Origin: an uncultured Pelagibacteraceae bacterium
GTDB lineage: Bacteria > Pseudomonadota > Alphaproteobacteria > Pelagibacterales > Pelagibacteraceae
Direction: 5' to 3'
NCBI GenBank assembly: GCA_902624045.1
Contig: CACNVX010000010.1
Span: 1-41,939 of the forward strand
Length of the DNA stretch: 41,939 nt
Shown here: positions 6,229-16,505 of the stretch, piece after piece
How positions within the stretch are numbered: the stretch's first letter is position 1
Layout of the letters: each line of letters opens with the position of its first letter
Notes under the pieces: generated by a model
Told to the model about the DNA's origin: nothing
What the model saw: the letters and a program-made list of their open reading frames with translations, nothing else
The model's database searches: none
Program-made: the position numbers and the translations under genes

Positions 6229-8049
6229 TTAACTTTCTAAGAAACTCTTTAATTGTTTTGATCTGCTTGGGTGTTTTAGTTTTCTAAGCGCTTTAGCCTC
6301 AATTTGTCTTATTCTTTCTCTAGTAACTGAAAACTGCAAACCAACCTCCTCTAAAGTATGATCGGTATTCATTCCAACCCCAAATCTCATTCTTAAAACT
6401 CTTTCCTCTCTTGGAGTAAGTGTAGATAAGATTTTTGTTGTCGCCTCACCTAGATTAGATTTTATAGCTTGTTCTAAAGGTGCTAAAGCTTTTGTGTCTT
6501 CTATAAAATCTCCAAGGCTACTATCTTCTTCATCGCCTACAGGTTTTTCTAATGAGACGGGTTCTTTAGAAATTTTTAAAACTTTTCTAACTTTATCTAA
6601 AGGCATTCTTAGTTTTTTAGCCAGTTCCTCTGGTGTAGCCTCTCTTCCAAATTCACTTAATATTAACCTTTGAGTTCTAACAATTTTATTTATTGTTTCA
6701 ATCATATGGACAGGTATACGTATAGTTCTTGCTTGATCAGCAATTGATCTAGTTATTGCTTGTCTTATCCACCATGTTGCATAGGTTGAAAACTTATAAC
6801 CTCGTCTGTATTCAAATTTATCAACTGCTTTCATTAATCCAATATTTCCTTCTTGTATCAGATCTAAAAACTGAAGACCTCTATTGGTATATTTTTTTGC
6901 AATAGAAATTACTAATCTAAGATTAGCCTCTACCATTTCTTTTTTTGCAATTCTTGACTCTTTTTCTCCTTTTTGAATTCTGCTTACCAATTTTTTAAAA
7001 TCAGTTACAGATATTCCAAGTTTATGACTAATTTCGATTAATCTCTCTCTTATATTTTTAAATTCTTCTTTATTTTTAGTAAAAAACTGCTTCCATAGAC
7101 TATTCGTATCTAAAAATTTTTTTAAATTCGGATTAATTTCGTTACCAACATAAAATTTTATAAATTCATTTCTTTGGATATTATGATCCATCGCTAATCT
7201 TAATAAATTTCCTTCCAAAGATATTATTTTTTTATTTTCTACGTAATGTTTTTGAACTAAGTCTTCTAGAACTGAAGGTGATAACTGAAGAGATTTAATA
7301 TTTTCTAAAATATCTTTAACAATTTTTTCATATCCTTTTTCTTTTGCGTTCGAAAAATTATTTGAATTTAAAACACATTCAAGTTTTTCTTTTTGATATT
7401 TTATTAATTTTGTATACTCCTTGGTAAGTGTATTAACTGTTTTTAAAACTTTTGGTTTTATTTCTGTTTCCATTGCTGCAAGAGTTGGATTAAAATCATC
7501 ATCATCTGTTGGACCATCGTCTTTTTCAGAATCTCCAGCATTTTTTTGTTTTGCACTAGGACCTGTAGTTTCATCCTCCATATAATTTGTATCTATATCG
7601 ATAATCTCTCTAACCAATATTTCATCTTTTTGTAATTGTTCGTTCCACTCAAAAAATTGTTGAGCAGTTAATGGACTTTGGGAGAGAGCTATTAACATAA
7701 CATCTTTGCCCGCCTCAATCCTTTTAGCAATTGCTATTTCACCTTCTCTTGAAAGCAACTCAACACCACCCATCTCACGTAAATACATTCTGATAGGGTC
7801 ATCACTTTTTTCGATTGTTTTACCTTCTTCTTTATTAGAACTCTCTTTTTTTCTTAAAACTTTAAAATCAGATTTTTTTTCAACCAAAGTAACATTTTCA
7901 TCTAATATATGAATGAATGCCTGAGCTAGATTTTCATCTGAAAGATTTCTTTTACCCAATGACTTGCTTAATTCCTCATAAGTTATAAATCCTCTATGAG
8001 TCCCTCGACCCATTAATCTAGCAAATGATTTTGTAATTATTCTTTCCAC
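6229..8049 (-). CDS. rpoD: RNA polymerase primary sigma factor RpoD (sigma-70)
   Basis: RpoD directs RNA polymerase to housekeeping promoters. The 606-residue product shows a region 1.1-like N-terminus, region 1.2 ([22 protein letters not shown], about 83-104), a long non-conserved insert (about 130-365, with an acidic patch), region 2 from about 371 ([29 protein letters not shown] and [19 protein letters not shown]), region 3 ([15 protein letters not shown]) and region 4 with its helix-turn-helix ([28 protein letters not shown]). The insert and region 1.1 mark it as a primary rather than alternative sigma factor. The start codon is GTG at 8049, close to a possible promoter. It follows dnaG by 67 bases and is followed after four bases by tRNA-Val. 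Confidence 0.97.
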   Translation of the reverse strand: MERIITKSFARLMGRGTHRGFITYEELSKSLGKRNLSDENLAQAFIHILDENVTLVEKKSDFKVLRKKESSNKEEGKTIEKSDDPIRMYLREMGGVELLSREGEIAIAKRIEAGKDVMLIALSQSPLTAQQFFEWNEQLQKDEILVREIIDIDTNYMEDETTGPSAKQKNAGDSEKDDGPTDDDDFNPTLAAMETEIKPKVLKTVNTLTKEYTKLIKYQKEKLECVLNSNNFSNAKEKGYEKIVKDILENIKSLQLSPSVLEDLVQKHYVENKKIISLEGNLLRLAMDHNIQRNEFIKFYVGNEINPNLKKFLDTNSLWKQFFTKNKEEFKNIRERLIEISHKLGISVTDFKKLVSRIQKGEKESRIAKKEMVEANLRLVISIAKKYTNRGLQFLDLIQEGNIGLMKAVDKFEYRRGYKFSTYATWWIRQAITRSIADQARTIRIPVHMIETINKIVRTQRLILSEFGREATPEELAKKLRMPLDKVRKVLKISKEPVSLEKPVGDEEDSSLGDFIEDTKALAPLEQAIKSNLGEATTKILSTLTPREERVLRMRFGVGMNTDHTLEEVGLQFSVTRERIRQIEAKALRKLKHPSRSKQLKSFLES

Positions 8050-8054
8050 AGCAA

Positions 8055-8092
8055 TATAAATTTGGAAGTCTTATATAATGTCAATTATATAA
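8055..8092 (-). promoter_or_regulatory. rpoD upstream region: TTGACA promoter inside a 22-bp dyad
   Basis: A perfect interrupted palindrome with arms TTATATAAT (8071-8079) and ATTATATAA (8084-8092) and a 4-bp centre lies between dnaG and rpoD. On the minus strand it contains a consensus TTGACA (8084-8079). With an 18-base spacer the -10 would be TTTATA (8060-8055), placing the start at or next to the rpoD GTG codon, which would make the mRNA nearly leaderless. The dyad could be an operator or just two overlapping -10-like sequences in AT-rich DNA. Confidence 0.4.
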
Positions 8093-8116
8093 AAATCCAT
8101 TATTAATTTAGTCAGA

Positions 8117-9892
8117 TTAATTGAGATTCTGCTTTTTTTTGAGCTCTTTTAGCTCATTAAAGGTAGTCTCGCTCATATCTAAAGAGAATTTCGATTCTAA
8201 TTCTTGGATCCTAAACTCAAGATCATAATTCATTAAATCTCTAGAGATATCCTCTAATAATTCAATTATTTTTTGATCGTCATCAGATTGATTTTTTAAA
8301 ATATGCTTGATTGGAGCAAATTTGTTTATTTTTTCTATTAATTGAACATCTAAATTGAGATCTTGAACCGTGATTTGTGAACTAGATTTCAATTTTTCAA
8401 TAATGATTTCAAATATTTTTTTATTAAACTCAGTAAATAATTTAATATTTTCAATCAGATGAATATTTGACCGCAACAGATCTAATTTATTTATGACTAA
8501 ATATAACAAAGAAAACTCTTTTAATTCAACTCCAGTCAAGGACTGGCTTTCTTGAAAATATTTTTTTGTACTTTCTAAAGATTTTATTTTTTTTGAATAA
8601 TATTTTTTATTATTTCGGTTAGAATGTGGTGTTAACTCAGCAATTTTTCCTAAAAAATATTCTAAAACATATTTTTTTATAAAATCATCTTTAATTGTAT
8701 ATGCAATTTCTCTGAGTTTTTTTTCAAAAATAGCCATCGATGAAGGATTATTTTTAGTTTGTTTTTTGTAATGACTAAAAATAAATTGATGAATTGATAG
8801 TTTACTCTGCTTCGTAAAATCTATAAAATTAGCTTTGCCATTTTTATTTACATAACTATCTGGATCTTCTTTATTTGGCAAAAATAAAAATGAAATTTGT
8901 TTTTCTGGTTTTAGTTCTTTGATTGAATTTTCAGCAGCTCTAACAGCAGCTTTATATCCGCTTTCATCACCATCAAAACAAATTATAATATCATCGAAAA
9001 ATTGATTTAAAGTTAAAATTTGTTTATCAGTTAAAGAAGTGCCAAGATTTGCTACTACATTATTAATTCCATTTTTGCTAAGACCAACAACATCCATATA
9101 TCCTTCAACCAGATAAATGTGGTCGATTTTATTAGAAAGTTTTCTTGCTAAATCTAAATTATATAAATTTGATCCTTTTTTAAAGAAATTTGTTTCAGGC
9201 GAATTTATATATTTCGCTAAATAGTCTAAATTTTCAATTATTCTTCCACCTAGACCAATTGGTTGACCTGAAATATTATTAATAGGAAATATTAATCTGC
9301 CTCTAAATCTTTCTACATAAATTTTTTTTTTTTCATCCAAATAAAAAAGGCCAGTTTCTAAAAGAGTTTGTTCACTAAAATCATTTTTTAATTTTTCAAA
9401 AAATTTTGGATTTTTTTCTATATATCCTATCTTAAATTTTTTAACTTCATCTTTTCCTAGCGACCTATTTTTTAAATAATCTCTAGCAATTGAATGATTT
9501 TCATTTTTTAAAAGTTCGTTGTGATAAAAATCAACATAATTACTAAAAATAGATTTATACTCATTCCATTTTTTTTCTCTTTCTTCATCTAATTTTGAAA
9601 ACATATATGGCTGCATACCTGCAAATTGAGCCAAATATTTAACAGCTTCACCAAATTTTAAATTTTGAGTTTTCATTACAAAATCAAAAATATTGCCATG
9701 TTCAGATGTTGCAAAGCAATGGTAAAATTCTTTTTCATCATTCACAGTGAATGAGGGTGTTTTTTCATTTTTGAAAGGTGATAAACCTACAAATTCTTTG
9801 CCTCTTTTTTTTAAGGAAACAGTTTTTGATACTACAGTTGAAACTTTCAACCTGTTTTTAATTTCATCAAGATACTCTTTTGGGTATTTCAT
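8117..9892 (-). CDS. dnaG: DNA primase DnaG
   Basis: DnaG makes RNA primers for replication. The 591-residue product has the N-terminal CHC2-type region (about 1-100), the primase core with RNA-polymerase domain (RSLGKDEVKKFKIGY, GRLIFPINNISGQPIGLGGR), the Toprim motifs LVEGYMDVVGL and IICFDGDESGYKAA, and a C-terminal helicase-binding part. In the N-terminal zinc site the usual four ligands C-H-C-C read S38, K41, C59 and T62 (GLSPFKNEKTPSF and FYHCFATSEHG), so only one ligand is left and a bound zinc is unlikely. The fold motifs around it are kept. The start at 9892 overlaps the stop of the yqeY-like gene by one base (TAATG), a sign of translational coupling. Confidence 0.96.
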   Translation of the reverse strand: MKYPKEYLDEIKNRLKVSTVVSKTVSLKKRGKEFVGLSPFKNEKTPSFTVNDEKEFYHCFATSEHGNIFDFVMKTQNLKFGEAVKYLAQFAGMQPYMFSKLDEEREKKWNEYKSIFSNYVDFYHNELLKNENHSIARDYLKNRSLGKDEVKKFKIGYIEKNPKFFEKLKNDFSEQTLLETGLFYLDEKKKIYVERFRGRLIFPINNISGQPIGLGGRIIENLDYLAKYINSPETNFFKKGSNLYNLDLARKLSNKIDHIYLVEGYMDVVGLSKNGINNVVANLGTSLTDKQILTLNQFFDDIIICFDGDESGYKAAVRAAENSIKELKPEKQISFLFLPNKEDPDSYVNKNGKANFIDFTKQSKLSIHQFIFSHYKKQTKNNPSSMAIFEKKLREIAYTIKDDFIKKYVLEYFLGKIAELTPHSNRNNKKYYSKKIKSLESTKKYFQESQSLTGVELKEFSLLYLVINKLDLLRSNIHLIENIKLFTEFNKKIFEIIIEKLKSSSQITVQDLNLDVQLIEKINKFAPIKHILKNQSDDDQKIIELLEDISRDLMNYDLEFRIQELESKFSLDMSETTFNELKELKKKQNLN

Positions 9893-10353
9893 TATTTATT
9901 TAACAATTCTTTGATTATTGATCCTGCTTTGGAAAAATCAATTTCGTCCGCGTGAGTTTTTTTTAATTCACCCATAACTTTTCCCATATCTTTTAAAGAA
10001 TTTGCTCCAATTTTTGAAATAATATTTGTGCAGATATTTTTAGTCTCTTCTTCACTAAGTTGCTTAGGTAAAAAACTTGTTAAAATATCGTATTCATTTT
10101 GCTCAACTTCTAAAAGATCTGTTCTATTATTTTTTTTATAAATATCGATCGATTCGGCTCGTTGCTTAACCATTTTTTTTAAAAGTTTCTTAATATCCTC
10201 ATCATCAGTTTCTTTTTTGTTAGGGCCCGATCTGTTAACAATATCCAAATCCTTAATAGAAGATAATATTAACCTATAGGTTGATATTTTATTTTTATCT
10301 TTAGATTTTAAAGCATTTTTATATTCGTTTTCGATAGTCTGTTTTAATGACAT
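9892..10353 (-). CDS. GatB/YqeY domain protein
   Basis: The 153-residue product matches the stand-alone YqeY family: an N-terminal helical part (LKQTIENEYKNALKSKDKNKISTYRLILSSIKDLDI), the conserved AESIDIYKKNNRTDLLEVEQNEYDILTSFLPKQLSEEE segment around 85-125, and a C-terminal helical domain with KDMGKVMGELKKTHADEIDFSKAGSIIKELL. The C-terminal part is related to the tRNA-binding tail of GatB/GatE amidotransferase subunits. A role in tRNA handling or mischarged-tRNA correction is often suspected, but the actual function is not settled. It opens the yqeY-dnaG-rpoD operon, taking the place that rpsU has in Escherichia coli, and diverges from carA over a 126-base spacer. Confidence 0.9.
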   Translation of the reverse strand: MSLKQTIENEYKNALKSKDKNKISTYRLILSSIKDLDIVNRSGPNKKETDDEDIKKLLKKMVKQRAESIDIYKKNNRTDLLEVEQNEYDILTSFLPKQLSEEETKNICTNIISKIGANSLKDMGKVMGELKKTHADEIDFSKAGSIIKELLNK

Positions 10354-10429
10354 ATTTTTTTAATCTACTTTAAAGAAAAAATTCTTCAAAAGAAAAATTG
10401 TTTTTTTACAATTTTATATTACATCTCTG

Positions 10430-10458
10430 TTGCGATAATAAAGCAATTATTGTATTAA
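10430..10458 (+). promoter_or_regulatory. Possible promoter of carAB
   Basis: TTGCGA at 10430-10435, a 17-base spacer and TATTAA at 10453-10458 lie just before carA. The start would be near 10465, leaving a leader of about 15 bases. No PyrR site, attenuator or leader peptide is visible. The 126-base spacer must also hold the promoter of the divergent yqeY-dnaG-rpoD operon, which I could not place with confidence. Confidence 0.35.
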
Positions 10459-10479
10459 CCTTTAACTCATGAGTTGTAA

Positions 10480-11676
10480 TTGAACAGAAAAGTAAAAAAA
10501 ACTAACTCAAAAATAAAATCTCAAATTAATACAGGCGTTTTAGTTCTCGAAAATAAAAAGGTATTTAAAGGGGTTGGAATTGGATTCCAAGGAGAGGCTA
10601 CTGGGGAGGTTTGTTTTAATACATCTTTAACAGGTTATCAGGAAATCATTTCTGATCCGTCATACGCAGGACAAATTATTAATTTTACCTTTCCTCACAT
10701 TGGAAATGTTGGAACCAATAAAGAAGATCATGAGTCTGATAAAATATGGGCTAAAGGCGTAATATTGAATTCTGAAATTACCGATCCTTCAAACTACAGG
10801 TCATTCCTCCATTTAGATGCTTGGCTAAAAAAAAATAAAATTGTTGGAATTACTGGTTTAGACACAAGAAGCCTTACAAACTTTATAAGAGATAATGGAG
10901 CTCCTAAAGGAACAGTTGCTTTCTCAAAAAATGGAAGGTTTAATATCAGAAAACTTGCTAATACAACAATAAAATGGAGTGGATTAAAGAATTTAGATCT
11001 TGCAAAAACAGTTACAACTCCAAAAAATTACATATGGAAAGGCTTTAAAACCTGGAAAAAAGAAACTGGATTTAAAAAAAATAAAAAAAATACATTTCAC
11101 GTAGTTGCAATTGACTATGGAATTAAAAAAAATATCTTACGATATTTTTCTGATTTTGATTGTAAAGTAAGCGTTGTTTCCTGCAATACAACAGCTGAAA
11201 AAATTTTAGCTCTTAAACCAAATGGTATATTTTTATCAAATGGTCCTGGTGATCCTGCAGCTACTGGAAAATATGCAATAGGAACTCTCAGGGAATTAAT
11301 AAAAAATAATTTACCTGTATTTGGTATTTGCCTAGGTCATCAACTTCTTGCTTTAGCGCTAGGTGGCAAAACAAAAAAAATGAAATTAGGTCATCGAGGT
11401 GCAAATCACCCTGTAAAAAACCTAGTTCAAGATAATGTTGAAATCACCAGCCAAAACCATGGCTTTGAAGTAATGAAAGAAAATTTACCAAAAAATATTG
11501 AAATAACTCATAAATCTTTATTTGATAATAGTATCGAAGGTATAAAACTAAAAAACAAACCTGTTTTTTCAGTGCAATATCACCCTGAGTCTAACCCTGG
11601 TCCACAAGATAGTGTTTATTTGTTTAAAGAATTTATCAACAGTATGAAAAAAAATGCCCAAAAGAAAAGATATTAA
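10480..11676 (+). CDS. carA: Carbamoyl-phosphate synthase small subunit (glutaminase)
   Basis: CarA hydrolyses glutamine and passes ammonia to CarB for carbamoyl phosphate, which feeds pyrimidine and arginine synthesis. The 398-residue product has the N-terminal CPSase domain ([39 protein letters not shown]) and a class I glutamine amidotransferase domain with nucleophile C284 in [10 protein letters not shown] and the partners H368 and E370 in SVQYHPES. The start codon is TTG at 10480; no in-frame ATG or GTG fits better and the extra residues before TGVLVLE form a short lysine-rich lead. There is no clear ribosome site. It overlaps carB by 23 bases. Confidence 0.96.
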   Translation: MNRKVKKTNSKIKSQINTGVLVLENKKVFKGVGIGFQGEATGEVCFNTSLTGYQEIISDPSYAGQIINFTFPHIGNVGTNKEDHESDKIWAKGVILNSEITDPSNYRSFLHLDAWLKKNKIVGITGLDTRSLTNFIRDNGAPKGTVAFSKNGRFNIRKLANTTIKWSGLKNLDLAKTVTTPKNYIWKGFKTWKKETGFKKNKKNTFHVVAIDYGIKKNILRYFSDFDCKVSVVSCNTTAEKILALKPNGIFLSNGPGDPAATGKYAIGTLRELIKNNLPVFGICLGHQLLALALGGKTKKMKLGHRGANHPVKNLVQDNVEITSQNHGFEVMKENLPKNIEITHKSLFDNSIEGIKLKNKPVFSVQYHPESNPGPQDSVYLFKEFINSMKKNAQKKRY

Positions 11677-14600
11677 AAAAATATTAGTAGTAGGTGCTGG
11701 CCCAATTATAATAGGTCAAGCTTGCGAATTTGATTATTCTGGTACTCAAGCATGCAAAGCTCTAAAAGACGAAGGGTATAAAGTAGTTCTAATCAACTCA
11801 AATCCAGCAACAATTATGACAGATCCAGATGTTGCAGATAAAACCTATATTGAGCCTATAACATTACTTGTTTTAGAAAAAATTCTTAAAAAAGAAAAAC
11901 CAGATGCGATTTTACCTACGATGGGAGGTCAGACAGCACTTAATCTTGCAATGGAAGCTGAAAAAAAAGGAATTTTAAAGAAATACAAAATTGAATTGAT
12001 TGGCGCAAATTCAAAAGCAATTTCCAATGCTGAAGATAGAAAAAAATTTAGAAAAAATATGATAGATATTGGTTTAGATTTACCAAAATCCGAAATCGTA
12101 AATAGTAATAGCCATGCCTCAAAAGTATTAAGAAAAATTGGTTTACCAGCAATTATAAGACCTGCATTTACATTGGGTGGACTTGGAGGCGGAATTGCTA
12201 AAAATAAAAAAGATTATTTCAAAATCATAAAAAGTGGATTGCACGAGTCACCTGTAAGCCAAGTTCTTGTTGAAGAATGTTTGGAGGGATGGAAAGAATT
12301 TGAAATGGAAGTTGTGAGAGATAAGAAAGATAATTGCATTATAATTTGCTCTATAGAAAATGTCGATCCGATGGGCATACACACTGGAGACTCTGTAACT
12401 GTAGCTCCAGCCCTTACTTTGACGGACAAGGAGTATCAAGTAATGAGAAATGCATCTATTGCTTGTCTTAGAAAAATTGGAGTCGAAACTGGGGGATCAA
12501 ATGTGCAATTTGCTATAAATCCGAAAAATGGGCGAATGGTTGTGATCGAAATGAATCCACGTGTATCAAGATCCTCTGCTCTAGCATCTAAAGCAACTGG
12601 TTTTCCAATTGCAAAAGTTGCCGCAAAGCTCGCTGTTGGTTATACGTTAGATGAATTAAAAAACGAAATAACCAAGGTTACTCCCGCCTCTTTTGAACCA
12701 ACCATAGACTATGTAGTAACTAAAATTCCTAGATTTACTTTTGAAAAATTTTCAACATCTCCAGCTACATTAGGAACTTCTATGAAATCAGTTGGTGAAG
12801 CAATGGCCATTGGTAGAAACTTTAAAGAGTCTCTTCAAAAAGCATTAGTATCTTTAGAGACCGGTTTTTCGGGATTAGATAGAATATTTAATATAAACAA
12901 GAAACAAATAGAAAAAAAACTTAAAGAAAATATCCCAAATAAATTACTCCTTGTTGCAGAAGCAATTCGTAAGAAAATAAATTTAAAAAGAATTTATGAT
13001 TTATCAAAAATTGACCCATGGTTTTTAGAGCAGATAAAAGAAATAGTAGACAACGAACTAAAAATTAAAATGAAAGGATTGCCTAAAAATTTTATTGAAT
13101 TTAATAGAATAAAATCAATAGGTTTCTCTGACAAAAAACTTTCTGAACTTACTAAAATTTCAGAGAACATTATTAGAAAAAAAAGAACTGCACTAAAAAT
13201 CTTACCTGTGTATAAAAAAGTAGATACCTGCGCTGCAGAATTTAAGTCCTTCACACCTTATATGTACTCAACATATCAAAGAAATTTCTCAATAAATTCA
13301 GAGTGTGAAGCAAATCCTTCAGTAAGAAAAAAAATTATTATTTTAGGTGGTGGTCCCAATAGAATCGGTCAAGGTATTGAGTTTGATTATTGCTGTTGTC
13401 AGGCAAGTTTTTCCCTAAAAAAAGCAGGTTTTGAGACCATAATGGTTAACTGCAACCCAGAAACAGTTTCAACAGATTATGACACAAGTGATAGACTTTA
13501 TTTTGAACCACTAATTGAGGAATACGTTTTTAATATAATTAAAAAAGAACAAGAAAAAGGAAATCTCCTTGGAATAATTGCTCAATTCGGCGGGCAAACT
13601 CCTATAAAACTTGCAAAATTTTTACATGATAACAATCTTCCTATTTTAGGAACACAATATACCTCAATTGATTTAGCTGAAGACAGAGATCGATTTCGAA
13701 ATTTATTAAATAAACTTAAATTAAAACAGGCTGAAAGCGGAATTGCTAAAACATTTAAACAGGCAATTAATATCTCAGAAAAAATTGGCTTACCACTAAT
13801 GGTTAGACCATCTTATGTGCTGGGAGGAAGAGCCATGGAGATTGTATATGAGAAAAATCAGCTTAAAAAATTTGTAGAAGAGGCTTTTAAAGCAGCCGAC
13901 GATAATCCTATTTTAATAGATAAATTTATAAACCAAGCAATGGAGGTAGATGTTGACGCAATCTCAGATGGAAAACAGGTACATGTTGCTGGTATCATGC
14001 AACATATAGAGGAAGCTGGTATTCACTCAGGCGACTCAGCATGTAGTTTACCGCCAGTGTCCATAAAACCCTACTTAATTAAAGAAATTGAAAATCAAAC
14101 CAAAAAGCTTGCACTTGCTCTTAAAGTAAAAGGCTTCATGAATATTCAATATGCGATAAAAAAAGATAAAATTTATGTGATTGAAGTTAATCCAAGAGCA
14201 AGTAGAACAGTACCATTTGTTTCTAAGGCAAAAGGTTTACCACTAGCAAAAATTGCATCACGAGTAATGGCAGGTGAAAAATTATCAAAATTTAATTTGA
14301 AGGATAAATCTAAAGGAATGTACGCAGTTAAAGAAGCTGTATTTCCTTTTAATAAATTTCCAAATAGTGATCTGCTTTTAGGACCAGAAATGAAGTCCAC
14401 TGGTGAGGTAATGGGCTTTGACAAAAATTTTGGAATGGCATTTGCTAAAAGTCAAATAGCAGCATCAAATTCATTACCTAAAGATGGTTTAGCTTTTATT
14501 TCTTTAAAAAACTCACACAAAGATGAAGGGATAGATTTGGCCAAAGAACTTATTAGATTAAAATTCACCTTATGTGCAACTAAGGGAACTGCTGATTATA

Positions 14601-14878
14601 TTAGAAAACACGGCATGAAATGTAGAATAATTAATAAAGTAAGCACTGGTTCCCCTCATATAGTTGATGTTTTAGATGCAAAAAAAATTGCGTTAGTAAT
14701 AAATACAGGGGGTGGAAATAAAGCTTACCGAATAAGCGATGCAATCGCTTTAAGAAGAGCTACCTTAAAAAATAAAGTTCCATATTGTACAAATATGTCA
14801 ACAGCTTATGCATGTTTAGAGGCAATTAAATCGTTGAAAACAAATAAATTAGAAGTTAACTCTCTTCAAGATATTTAA
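11654..14878 (+). CDS. carB: Carbamoyl-phosphate synthase large subunit
   Basis: CarB makes carbamoyl phosphate from bicarbonate, ammonia and two ATP. The 1074-residue product has the usual duplicated layout: carboxyphosphate half (about 1-400, [58 protein letters not shown]), oligomerisation part, carbamoyl-phosphate half (about 555-935, [49 protein letters not shown]) and a C-terminal MGS-like regulatory domain (about 936-1074) where UMP and ornithine act in enterobacteria. The length equals that of the E. coli enzyme. It begins inside the end of carA. Its TAA shares a TTAA palindrome with the stop of the convergent oxygenase gene. Confidence 0.97.
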   Translation: MPKRKDIKKILVVGAGPIIIGQACEFDYSGTQACKALKDEGYKVVLINSNPATIMTDPDVADKTYIEPITLLVLEKILKKEKPDAILPTMGGQTALNLAMEAEKKGILKKYKIELIGANSKAISNAEDRKKFRKNMIDIGLDLPKSEIVNSNSHASKVLRKIGLPAIIRPAFTLGGLGGGIAKNKKDYFKIIKSGLHESPVSQVLVEECLEGWKEFEMEVVRDKKDNCIIICSIENVDPMGIHTGDSVTVAPALTLTDKEYQVMRNASIACLRKIGVETGGSNVQFAINPKNGRMVVIEMNPRVSRSSALASKATGFPIAKVAAKLAVGYTLDELKNEITKVTPASFEPTIDYVVTKIPRFTFEKFSTSPATLGTSMKSVGEAMAIGRNFKESLQKALVSLETGFSGLDRIFNINKKQIEKKLKENIPNKLLLVAEAIRKKINLKRIYDLSKIDPWFLEQIKEIVDNELKIKMKGLPKNFIEFNRIKSIGFSDKKLSELTKISENIIRKKRTALKILPVYKKVDTCAAEFKSFTPYMYSTYQRNFSINSECEANPSVRKKIIILGGGPNRIGQGIEFDYCCCQASFSLKKAGFETIMVNCNPETVSTDYDTSDRLYFEPLIEEYVFNIIKKEQEKGNLLGIIAQFGGQTPIKLAKFLHDNNLPILGTQYTSIDLAEDRDRFRNLLNKLKLKQAESGIAKTFKQAINISEKIGLPLMVRPSYVLGGRAMEIVYEKNQLKKFVEEAFKAADDNPILIDKFINQAMEVDVDAISDGKQVHVAGIMQHIEEAGIHSGDSACSLPPVSIKPYLIKEIENQTKKLALALKVKGFMNIQYAIKKDKIYVIEVNPRASRTVPFVSKAKGLPLAKIASRVMAGEKLSKFNLKDKSKGMYAVKEAVFPFNKFPNSDLLLGPEMKSTGEVMGFDKNFGMAFAKSQIAASNSLPKDGLAFISLKNSHKDEGIDLAKELIRLKFTLCATKGTADYIRKHGMKCRIINKVSTGSPHIVDVLDAKKIALVINTGGGNKAYRISDAIALRRATLKNKVPYCTNMSTAYACLEAIKSLKTNKLEVNSLQDI

Positions 14879-15540
14879 GATTTTACTTTCCAATCAGTTT
14901 CAAAAGTTACATAATTTACTTGAATACATCGTCTTTCTTTAACAATAGTTTTCTTTTCCATTCCATGCCAAGTCCCAGGTCCACTAGTAAAGAAATAACC
15001 ATAATTATTTTTATAGGGAACTGTTTTTACTTTTTCTAATTTATCATTATAAAAATCAGTACCTAAATCTTCAGATTCATTAGCATTATTAACAAAGATT
15101 AAACCAGACATAAGTTTTTCTTTAATATCACAATGTGGTTTGAGCCAAAAACCTTCACGGTCACATATTACCTCTAACCTAACAAAGGAATTAGATAAAT
15201 CTCTATTGATCATTTTTGAAATAACTTCATATGTTTCTTTGGATTGAAGTTCGTTTATAAATTTTACTAAATATGGAAAATTTGCAGCATTATCTTTATT
15301 AACAAAGCATCTAAATTTTGTTGCCTCTCCCCCAGATGATATACCCTCTCTAAACTCTGCTGCACCCCCATCGATAGCTCTTGTTCCATCATAAGAAAGG
15401 TTATGTTTACTGACGTCTGGAATATCCGCTTTAATTATTTCCTCTATTGCTCCATCCGTCAAAGCATTTTCATATTCCCAATGATCAAAAGGAAATTCGA
15501 ATTTTTTAGAGTTGTTTAATATTGAATTTAAAAATGACAT
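14875..15540 (-). CDS. 2-oxoglutarate/Fe(II)-dependent oxygenase, unknown substrate
   Basis: The 221-residue product carries the facial triad of Fe(II)/2-oxoglutarate oxygenases: H136 and D138 in [11 protein letters not shown]192 in [11 protein letters not shown], and an Arg (R203 or R204 in [10 protein letters not shown]) placed to bind the 2-oxoglutarate carboxylate. The region between ([32 protein letters not shown]) fits the double-stranded beta-helix of prolyl-4-hydroxylase-like members. There is no signal peptide, so it is cytosolic. The substrate cannot be read from sequence; it could be a protein side chain or a small molecule. The ATG overlaps the stop of the ELM1-family gene by one base (TAATG), so the two are almost certainly co-translated and may share a pathway. 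Confidence 0.8.
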   Translation of the reverse strand: MSFLNSILNNSKKFEFPFDHWEYENALTDGAIEEIIKADIPDVSKHNLSYDGTRAIDGGAAEFREGISSGGEATKFRCFVNKDNAANFPYLVKFINELQSKETYEVISKMINRDLSNSFVRLEVICDREGFWLKPHCDIKEKLMSGLIFVNNANESEDLGTDFYNDKLEKVKTVPYKNNYGYFFTSGPGTWHGMEKKTIVKERRCIQVNYVTFETDWKVKS

Positions 15541-16484
15541 TATGAAAAAATTTTGTTTTTTATAATTGCTGCTACTCTATTAGTTTCATCTAGCTTTTCA
15601 TAGTTCCAATTTTCCACTTCTTCACCTAAATTTCTTATAATTTTTAGCTCTCTAAATAAATTTCTAAATCTTTGAAATCTAATATCATTTTTTCTTGGTA
15701 AAATATTTGCTATGTAAATTGGTTTGCCTGTTAAAGCTGCCTCTGAAATCATTGAACTTGAATCACAAGTTACTACTATATTTTCTGCTATTCCAAGGGC
15801 TGATAAATATGCTTTTTTGTCAACCTCCATAAAAATTGTGTGATTTTCCCCAAAAAATTCTTTAGCGTAATGAATAGTATTGATTGGAGTTCTCATTGAG
15901 GGAATTACAACTAATTGAAAATTATGTTTTTTTATCAATTTATACAGACTAGTAAAAATATGTTTCATATTCTTAGTTGAATAATCGTAATACTTAGTAG
16001 GTCCACCCATAATTAAGGTCCAAATTTTTCTTCCATCATTTTTAATAAACGAATTTAAATAATTTCTATTCTCCTCAATTTCACTTTGTGTAAGATAATG
16101 AATAGCACCTTTCGTTGTAATTACGTTTTGACCATCTAAGTCGTCATGTTCTGGAGCAACAATGAAATCAAAATGATTTAAATTTACTTTTGGATCTTGA
16201 ATGTGAATATTAAATATCTTTTTATTTGAAGTTTTTTTTAAATGAATTGATGGTATTACACTTTTTCTTCCACAAGATATAATTACGTCAAACTCGTCTG
16301 GAATAATTTTTTTATAAACATTTTGAGAAATAGGAGTTAACTTTGGAGGAATCGCTTTCCAAAAACTTTTTAGTTCAACTGTATGGTGTGTGAAATCTAA
16401 ATCTAAAGCTTTGGCTAAACCTTCTACTTGGCTTATCATTCCATGCATTCCTTGGGTTAATAAAATACCTTTTAATTTAGACAT
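15540..16484 (-). CDS. ELM1 family protein (mitochondrial-fission ELM1-like, GT-B-type fold)
   Basis: The 314-residue product resembles the ELM1 family, known in plants for a mitochondrial fission factor and widespread but poorly studied in alphaproteobacteria. Visible family segments are TQGMHGMISQVEGLAKALDL at the N-terminus, DVIISCGRKSVIPSIHLKK, the central FIVAPEHDDLDGQNVITTKGAIHYLT, LIMGGPTKYYDY, VIPSMRTP, and VTCDSSSMISEAALTGKPIYI near 245-265. The last looks like the nucleotide-sugar-binding side of GT-B glycosyltransferases, so a glycosyltransferase-like role has been considered; the true activity is unknown. No membrane segment or signal peptide is seen. It leads a two-gene unit with the oxygenase and diverges from trxB over only 21 bases. 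Confidence 0.82.
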   Translation of the reverse strand: MSKLKGILLTQGMHGMISQVEGLAKALDLDFTHHTVELKSFWKAIPPKLTPISQNVYKKIIPDEFDVIISCGRKSVIPSIHLKKTSNKKIFNIHIQDPKVNLNHFDFIVAPEHDDLDGQNVITTKGAIHYLTQSEIEENRNYLNSFIKNDGRKIWTLIMGGPTKYYDYSTKNMKHIFTSLYKLIKKHNFQLVVIPSMRTPINTIHYAKEFFGENHTIFMEVDKKAYLSALGIAENIVVTCDSSSMISEAALTGKPIYIANILPRKNDIRFQRFRNLFRELKIIRNLGEEVENWNYEKLDETNRVAAIIKNKIFS

Positions 16485-16505
16485 TAATCACTATATAGCT
16501 TCCAT

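Noticed and set aside
12214-14424. Several minus-strand frames of 60-90 codons inside carB
   Set aside because: They are antisense to a fully conserved gene, have no ribosome site and resemble no family.
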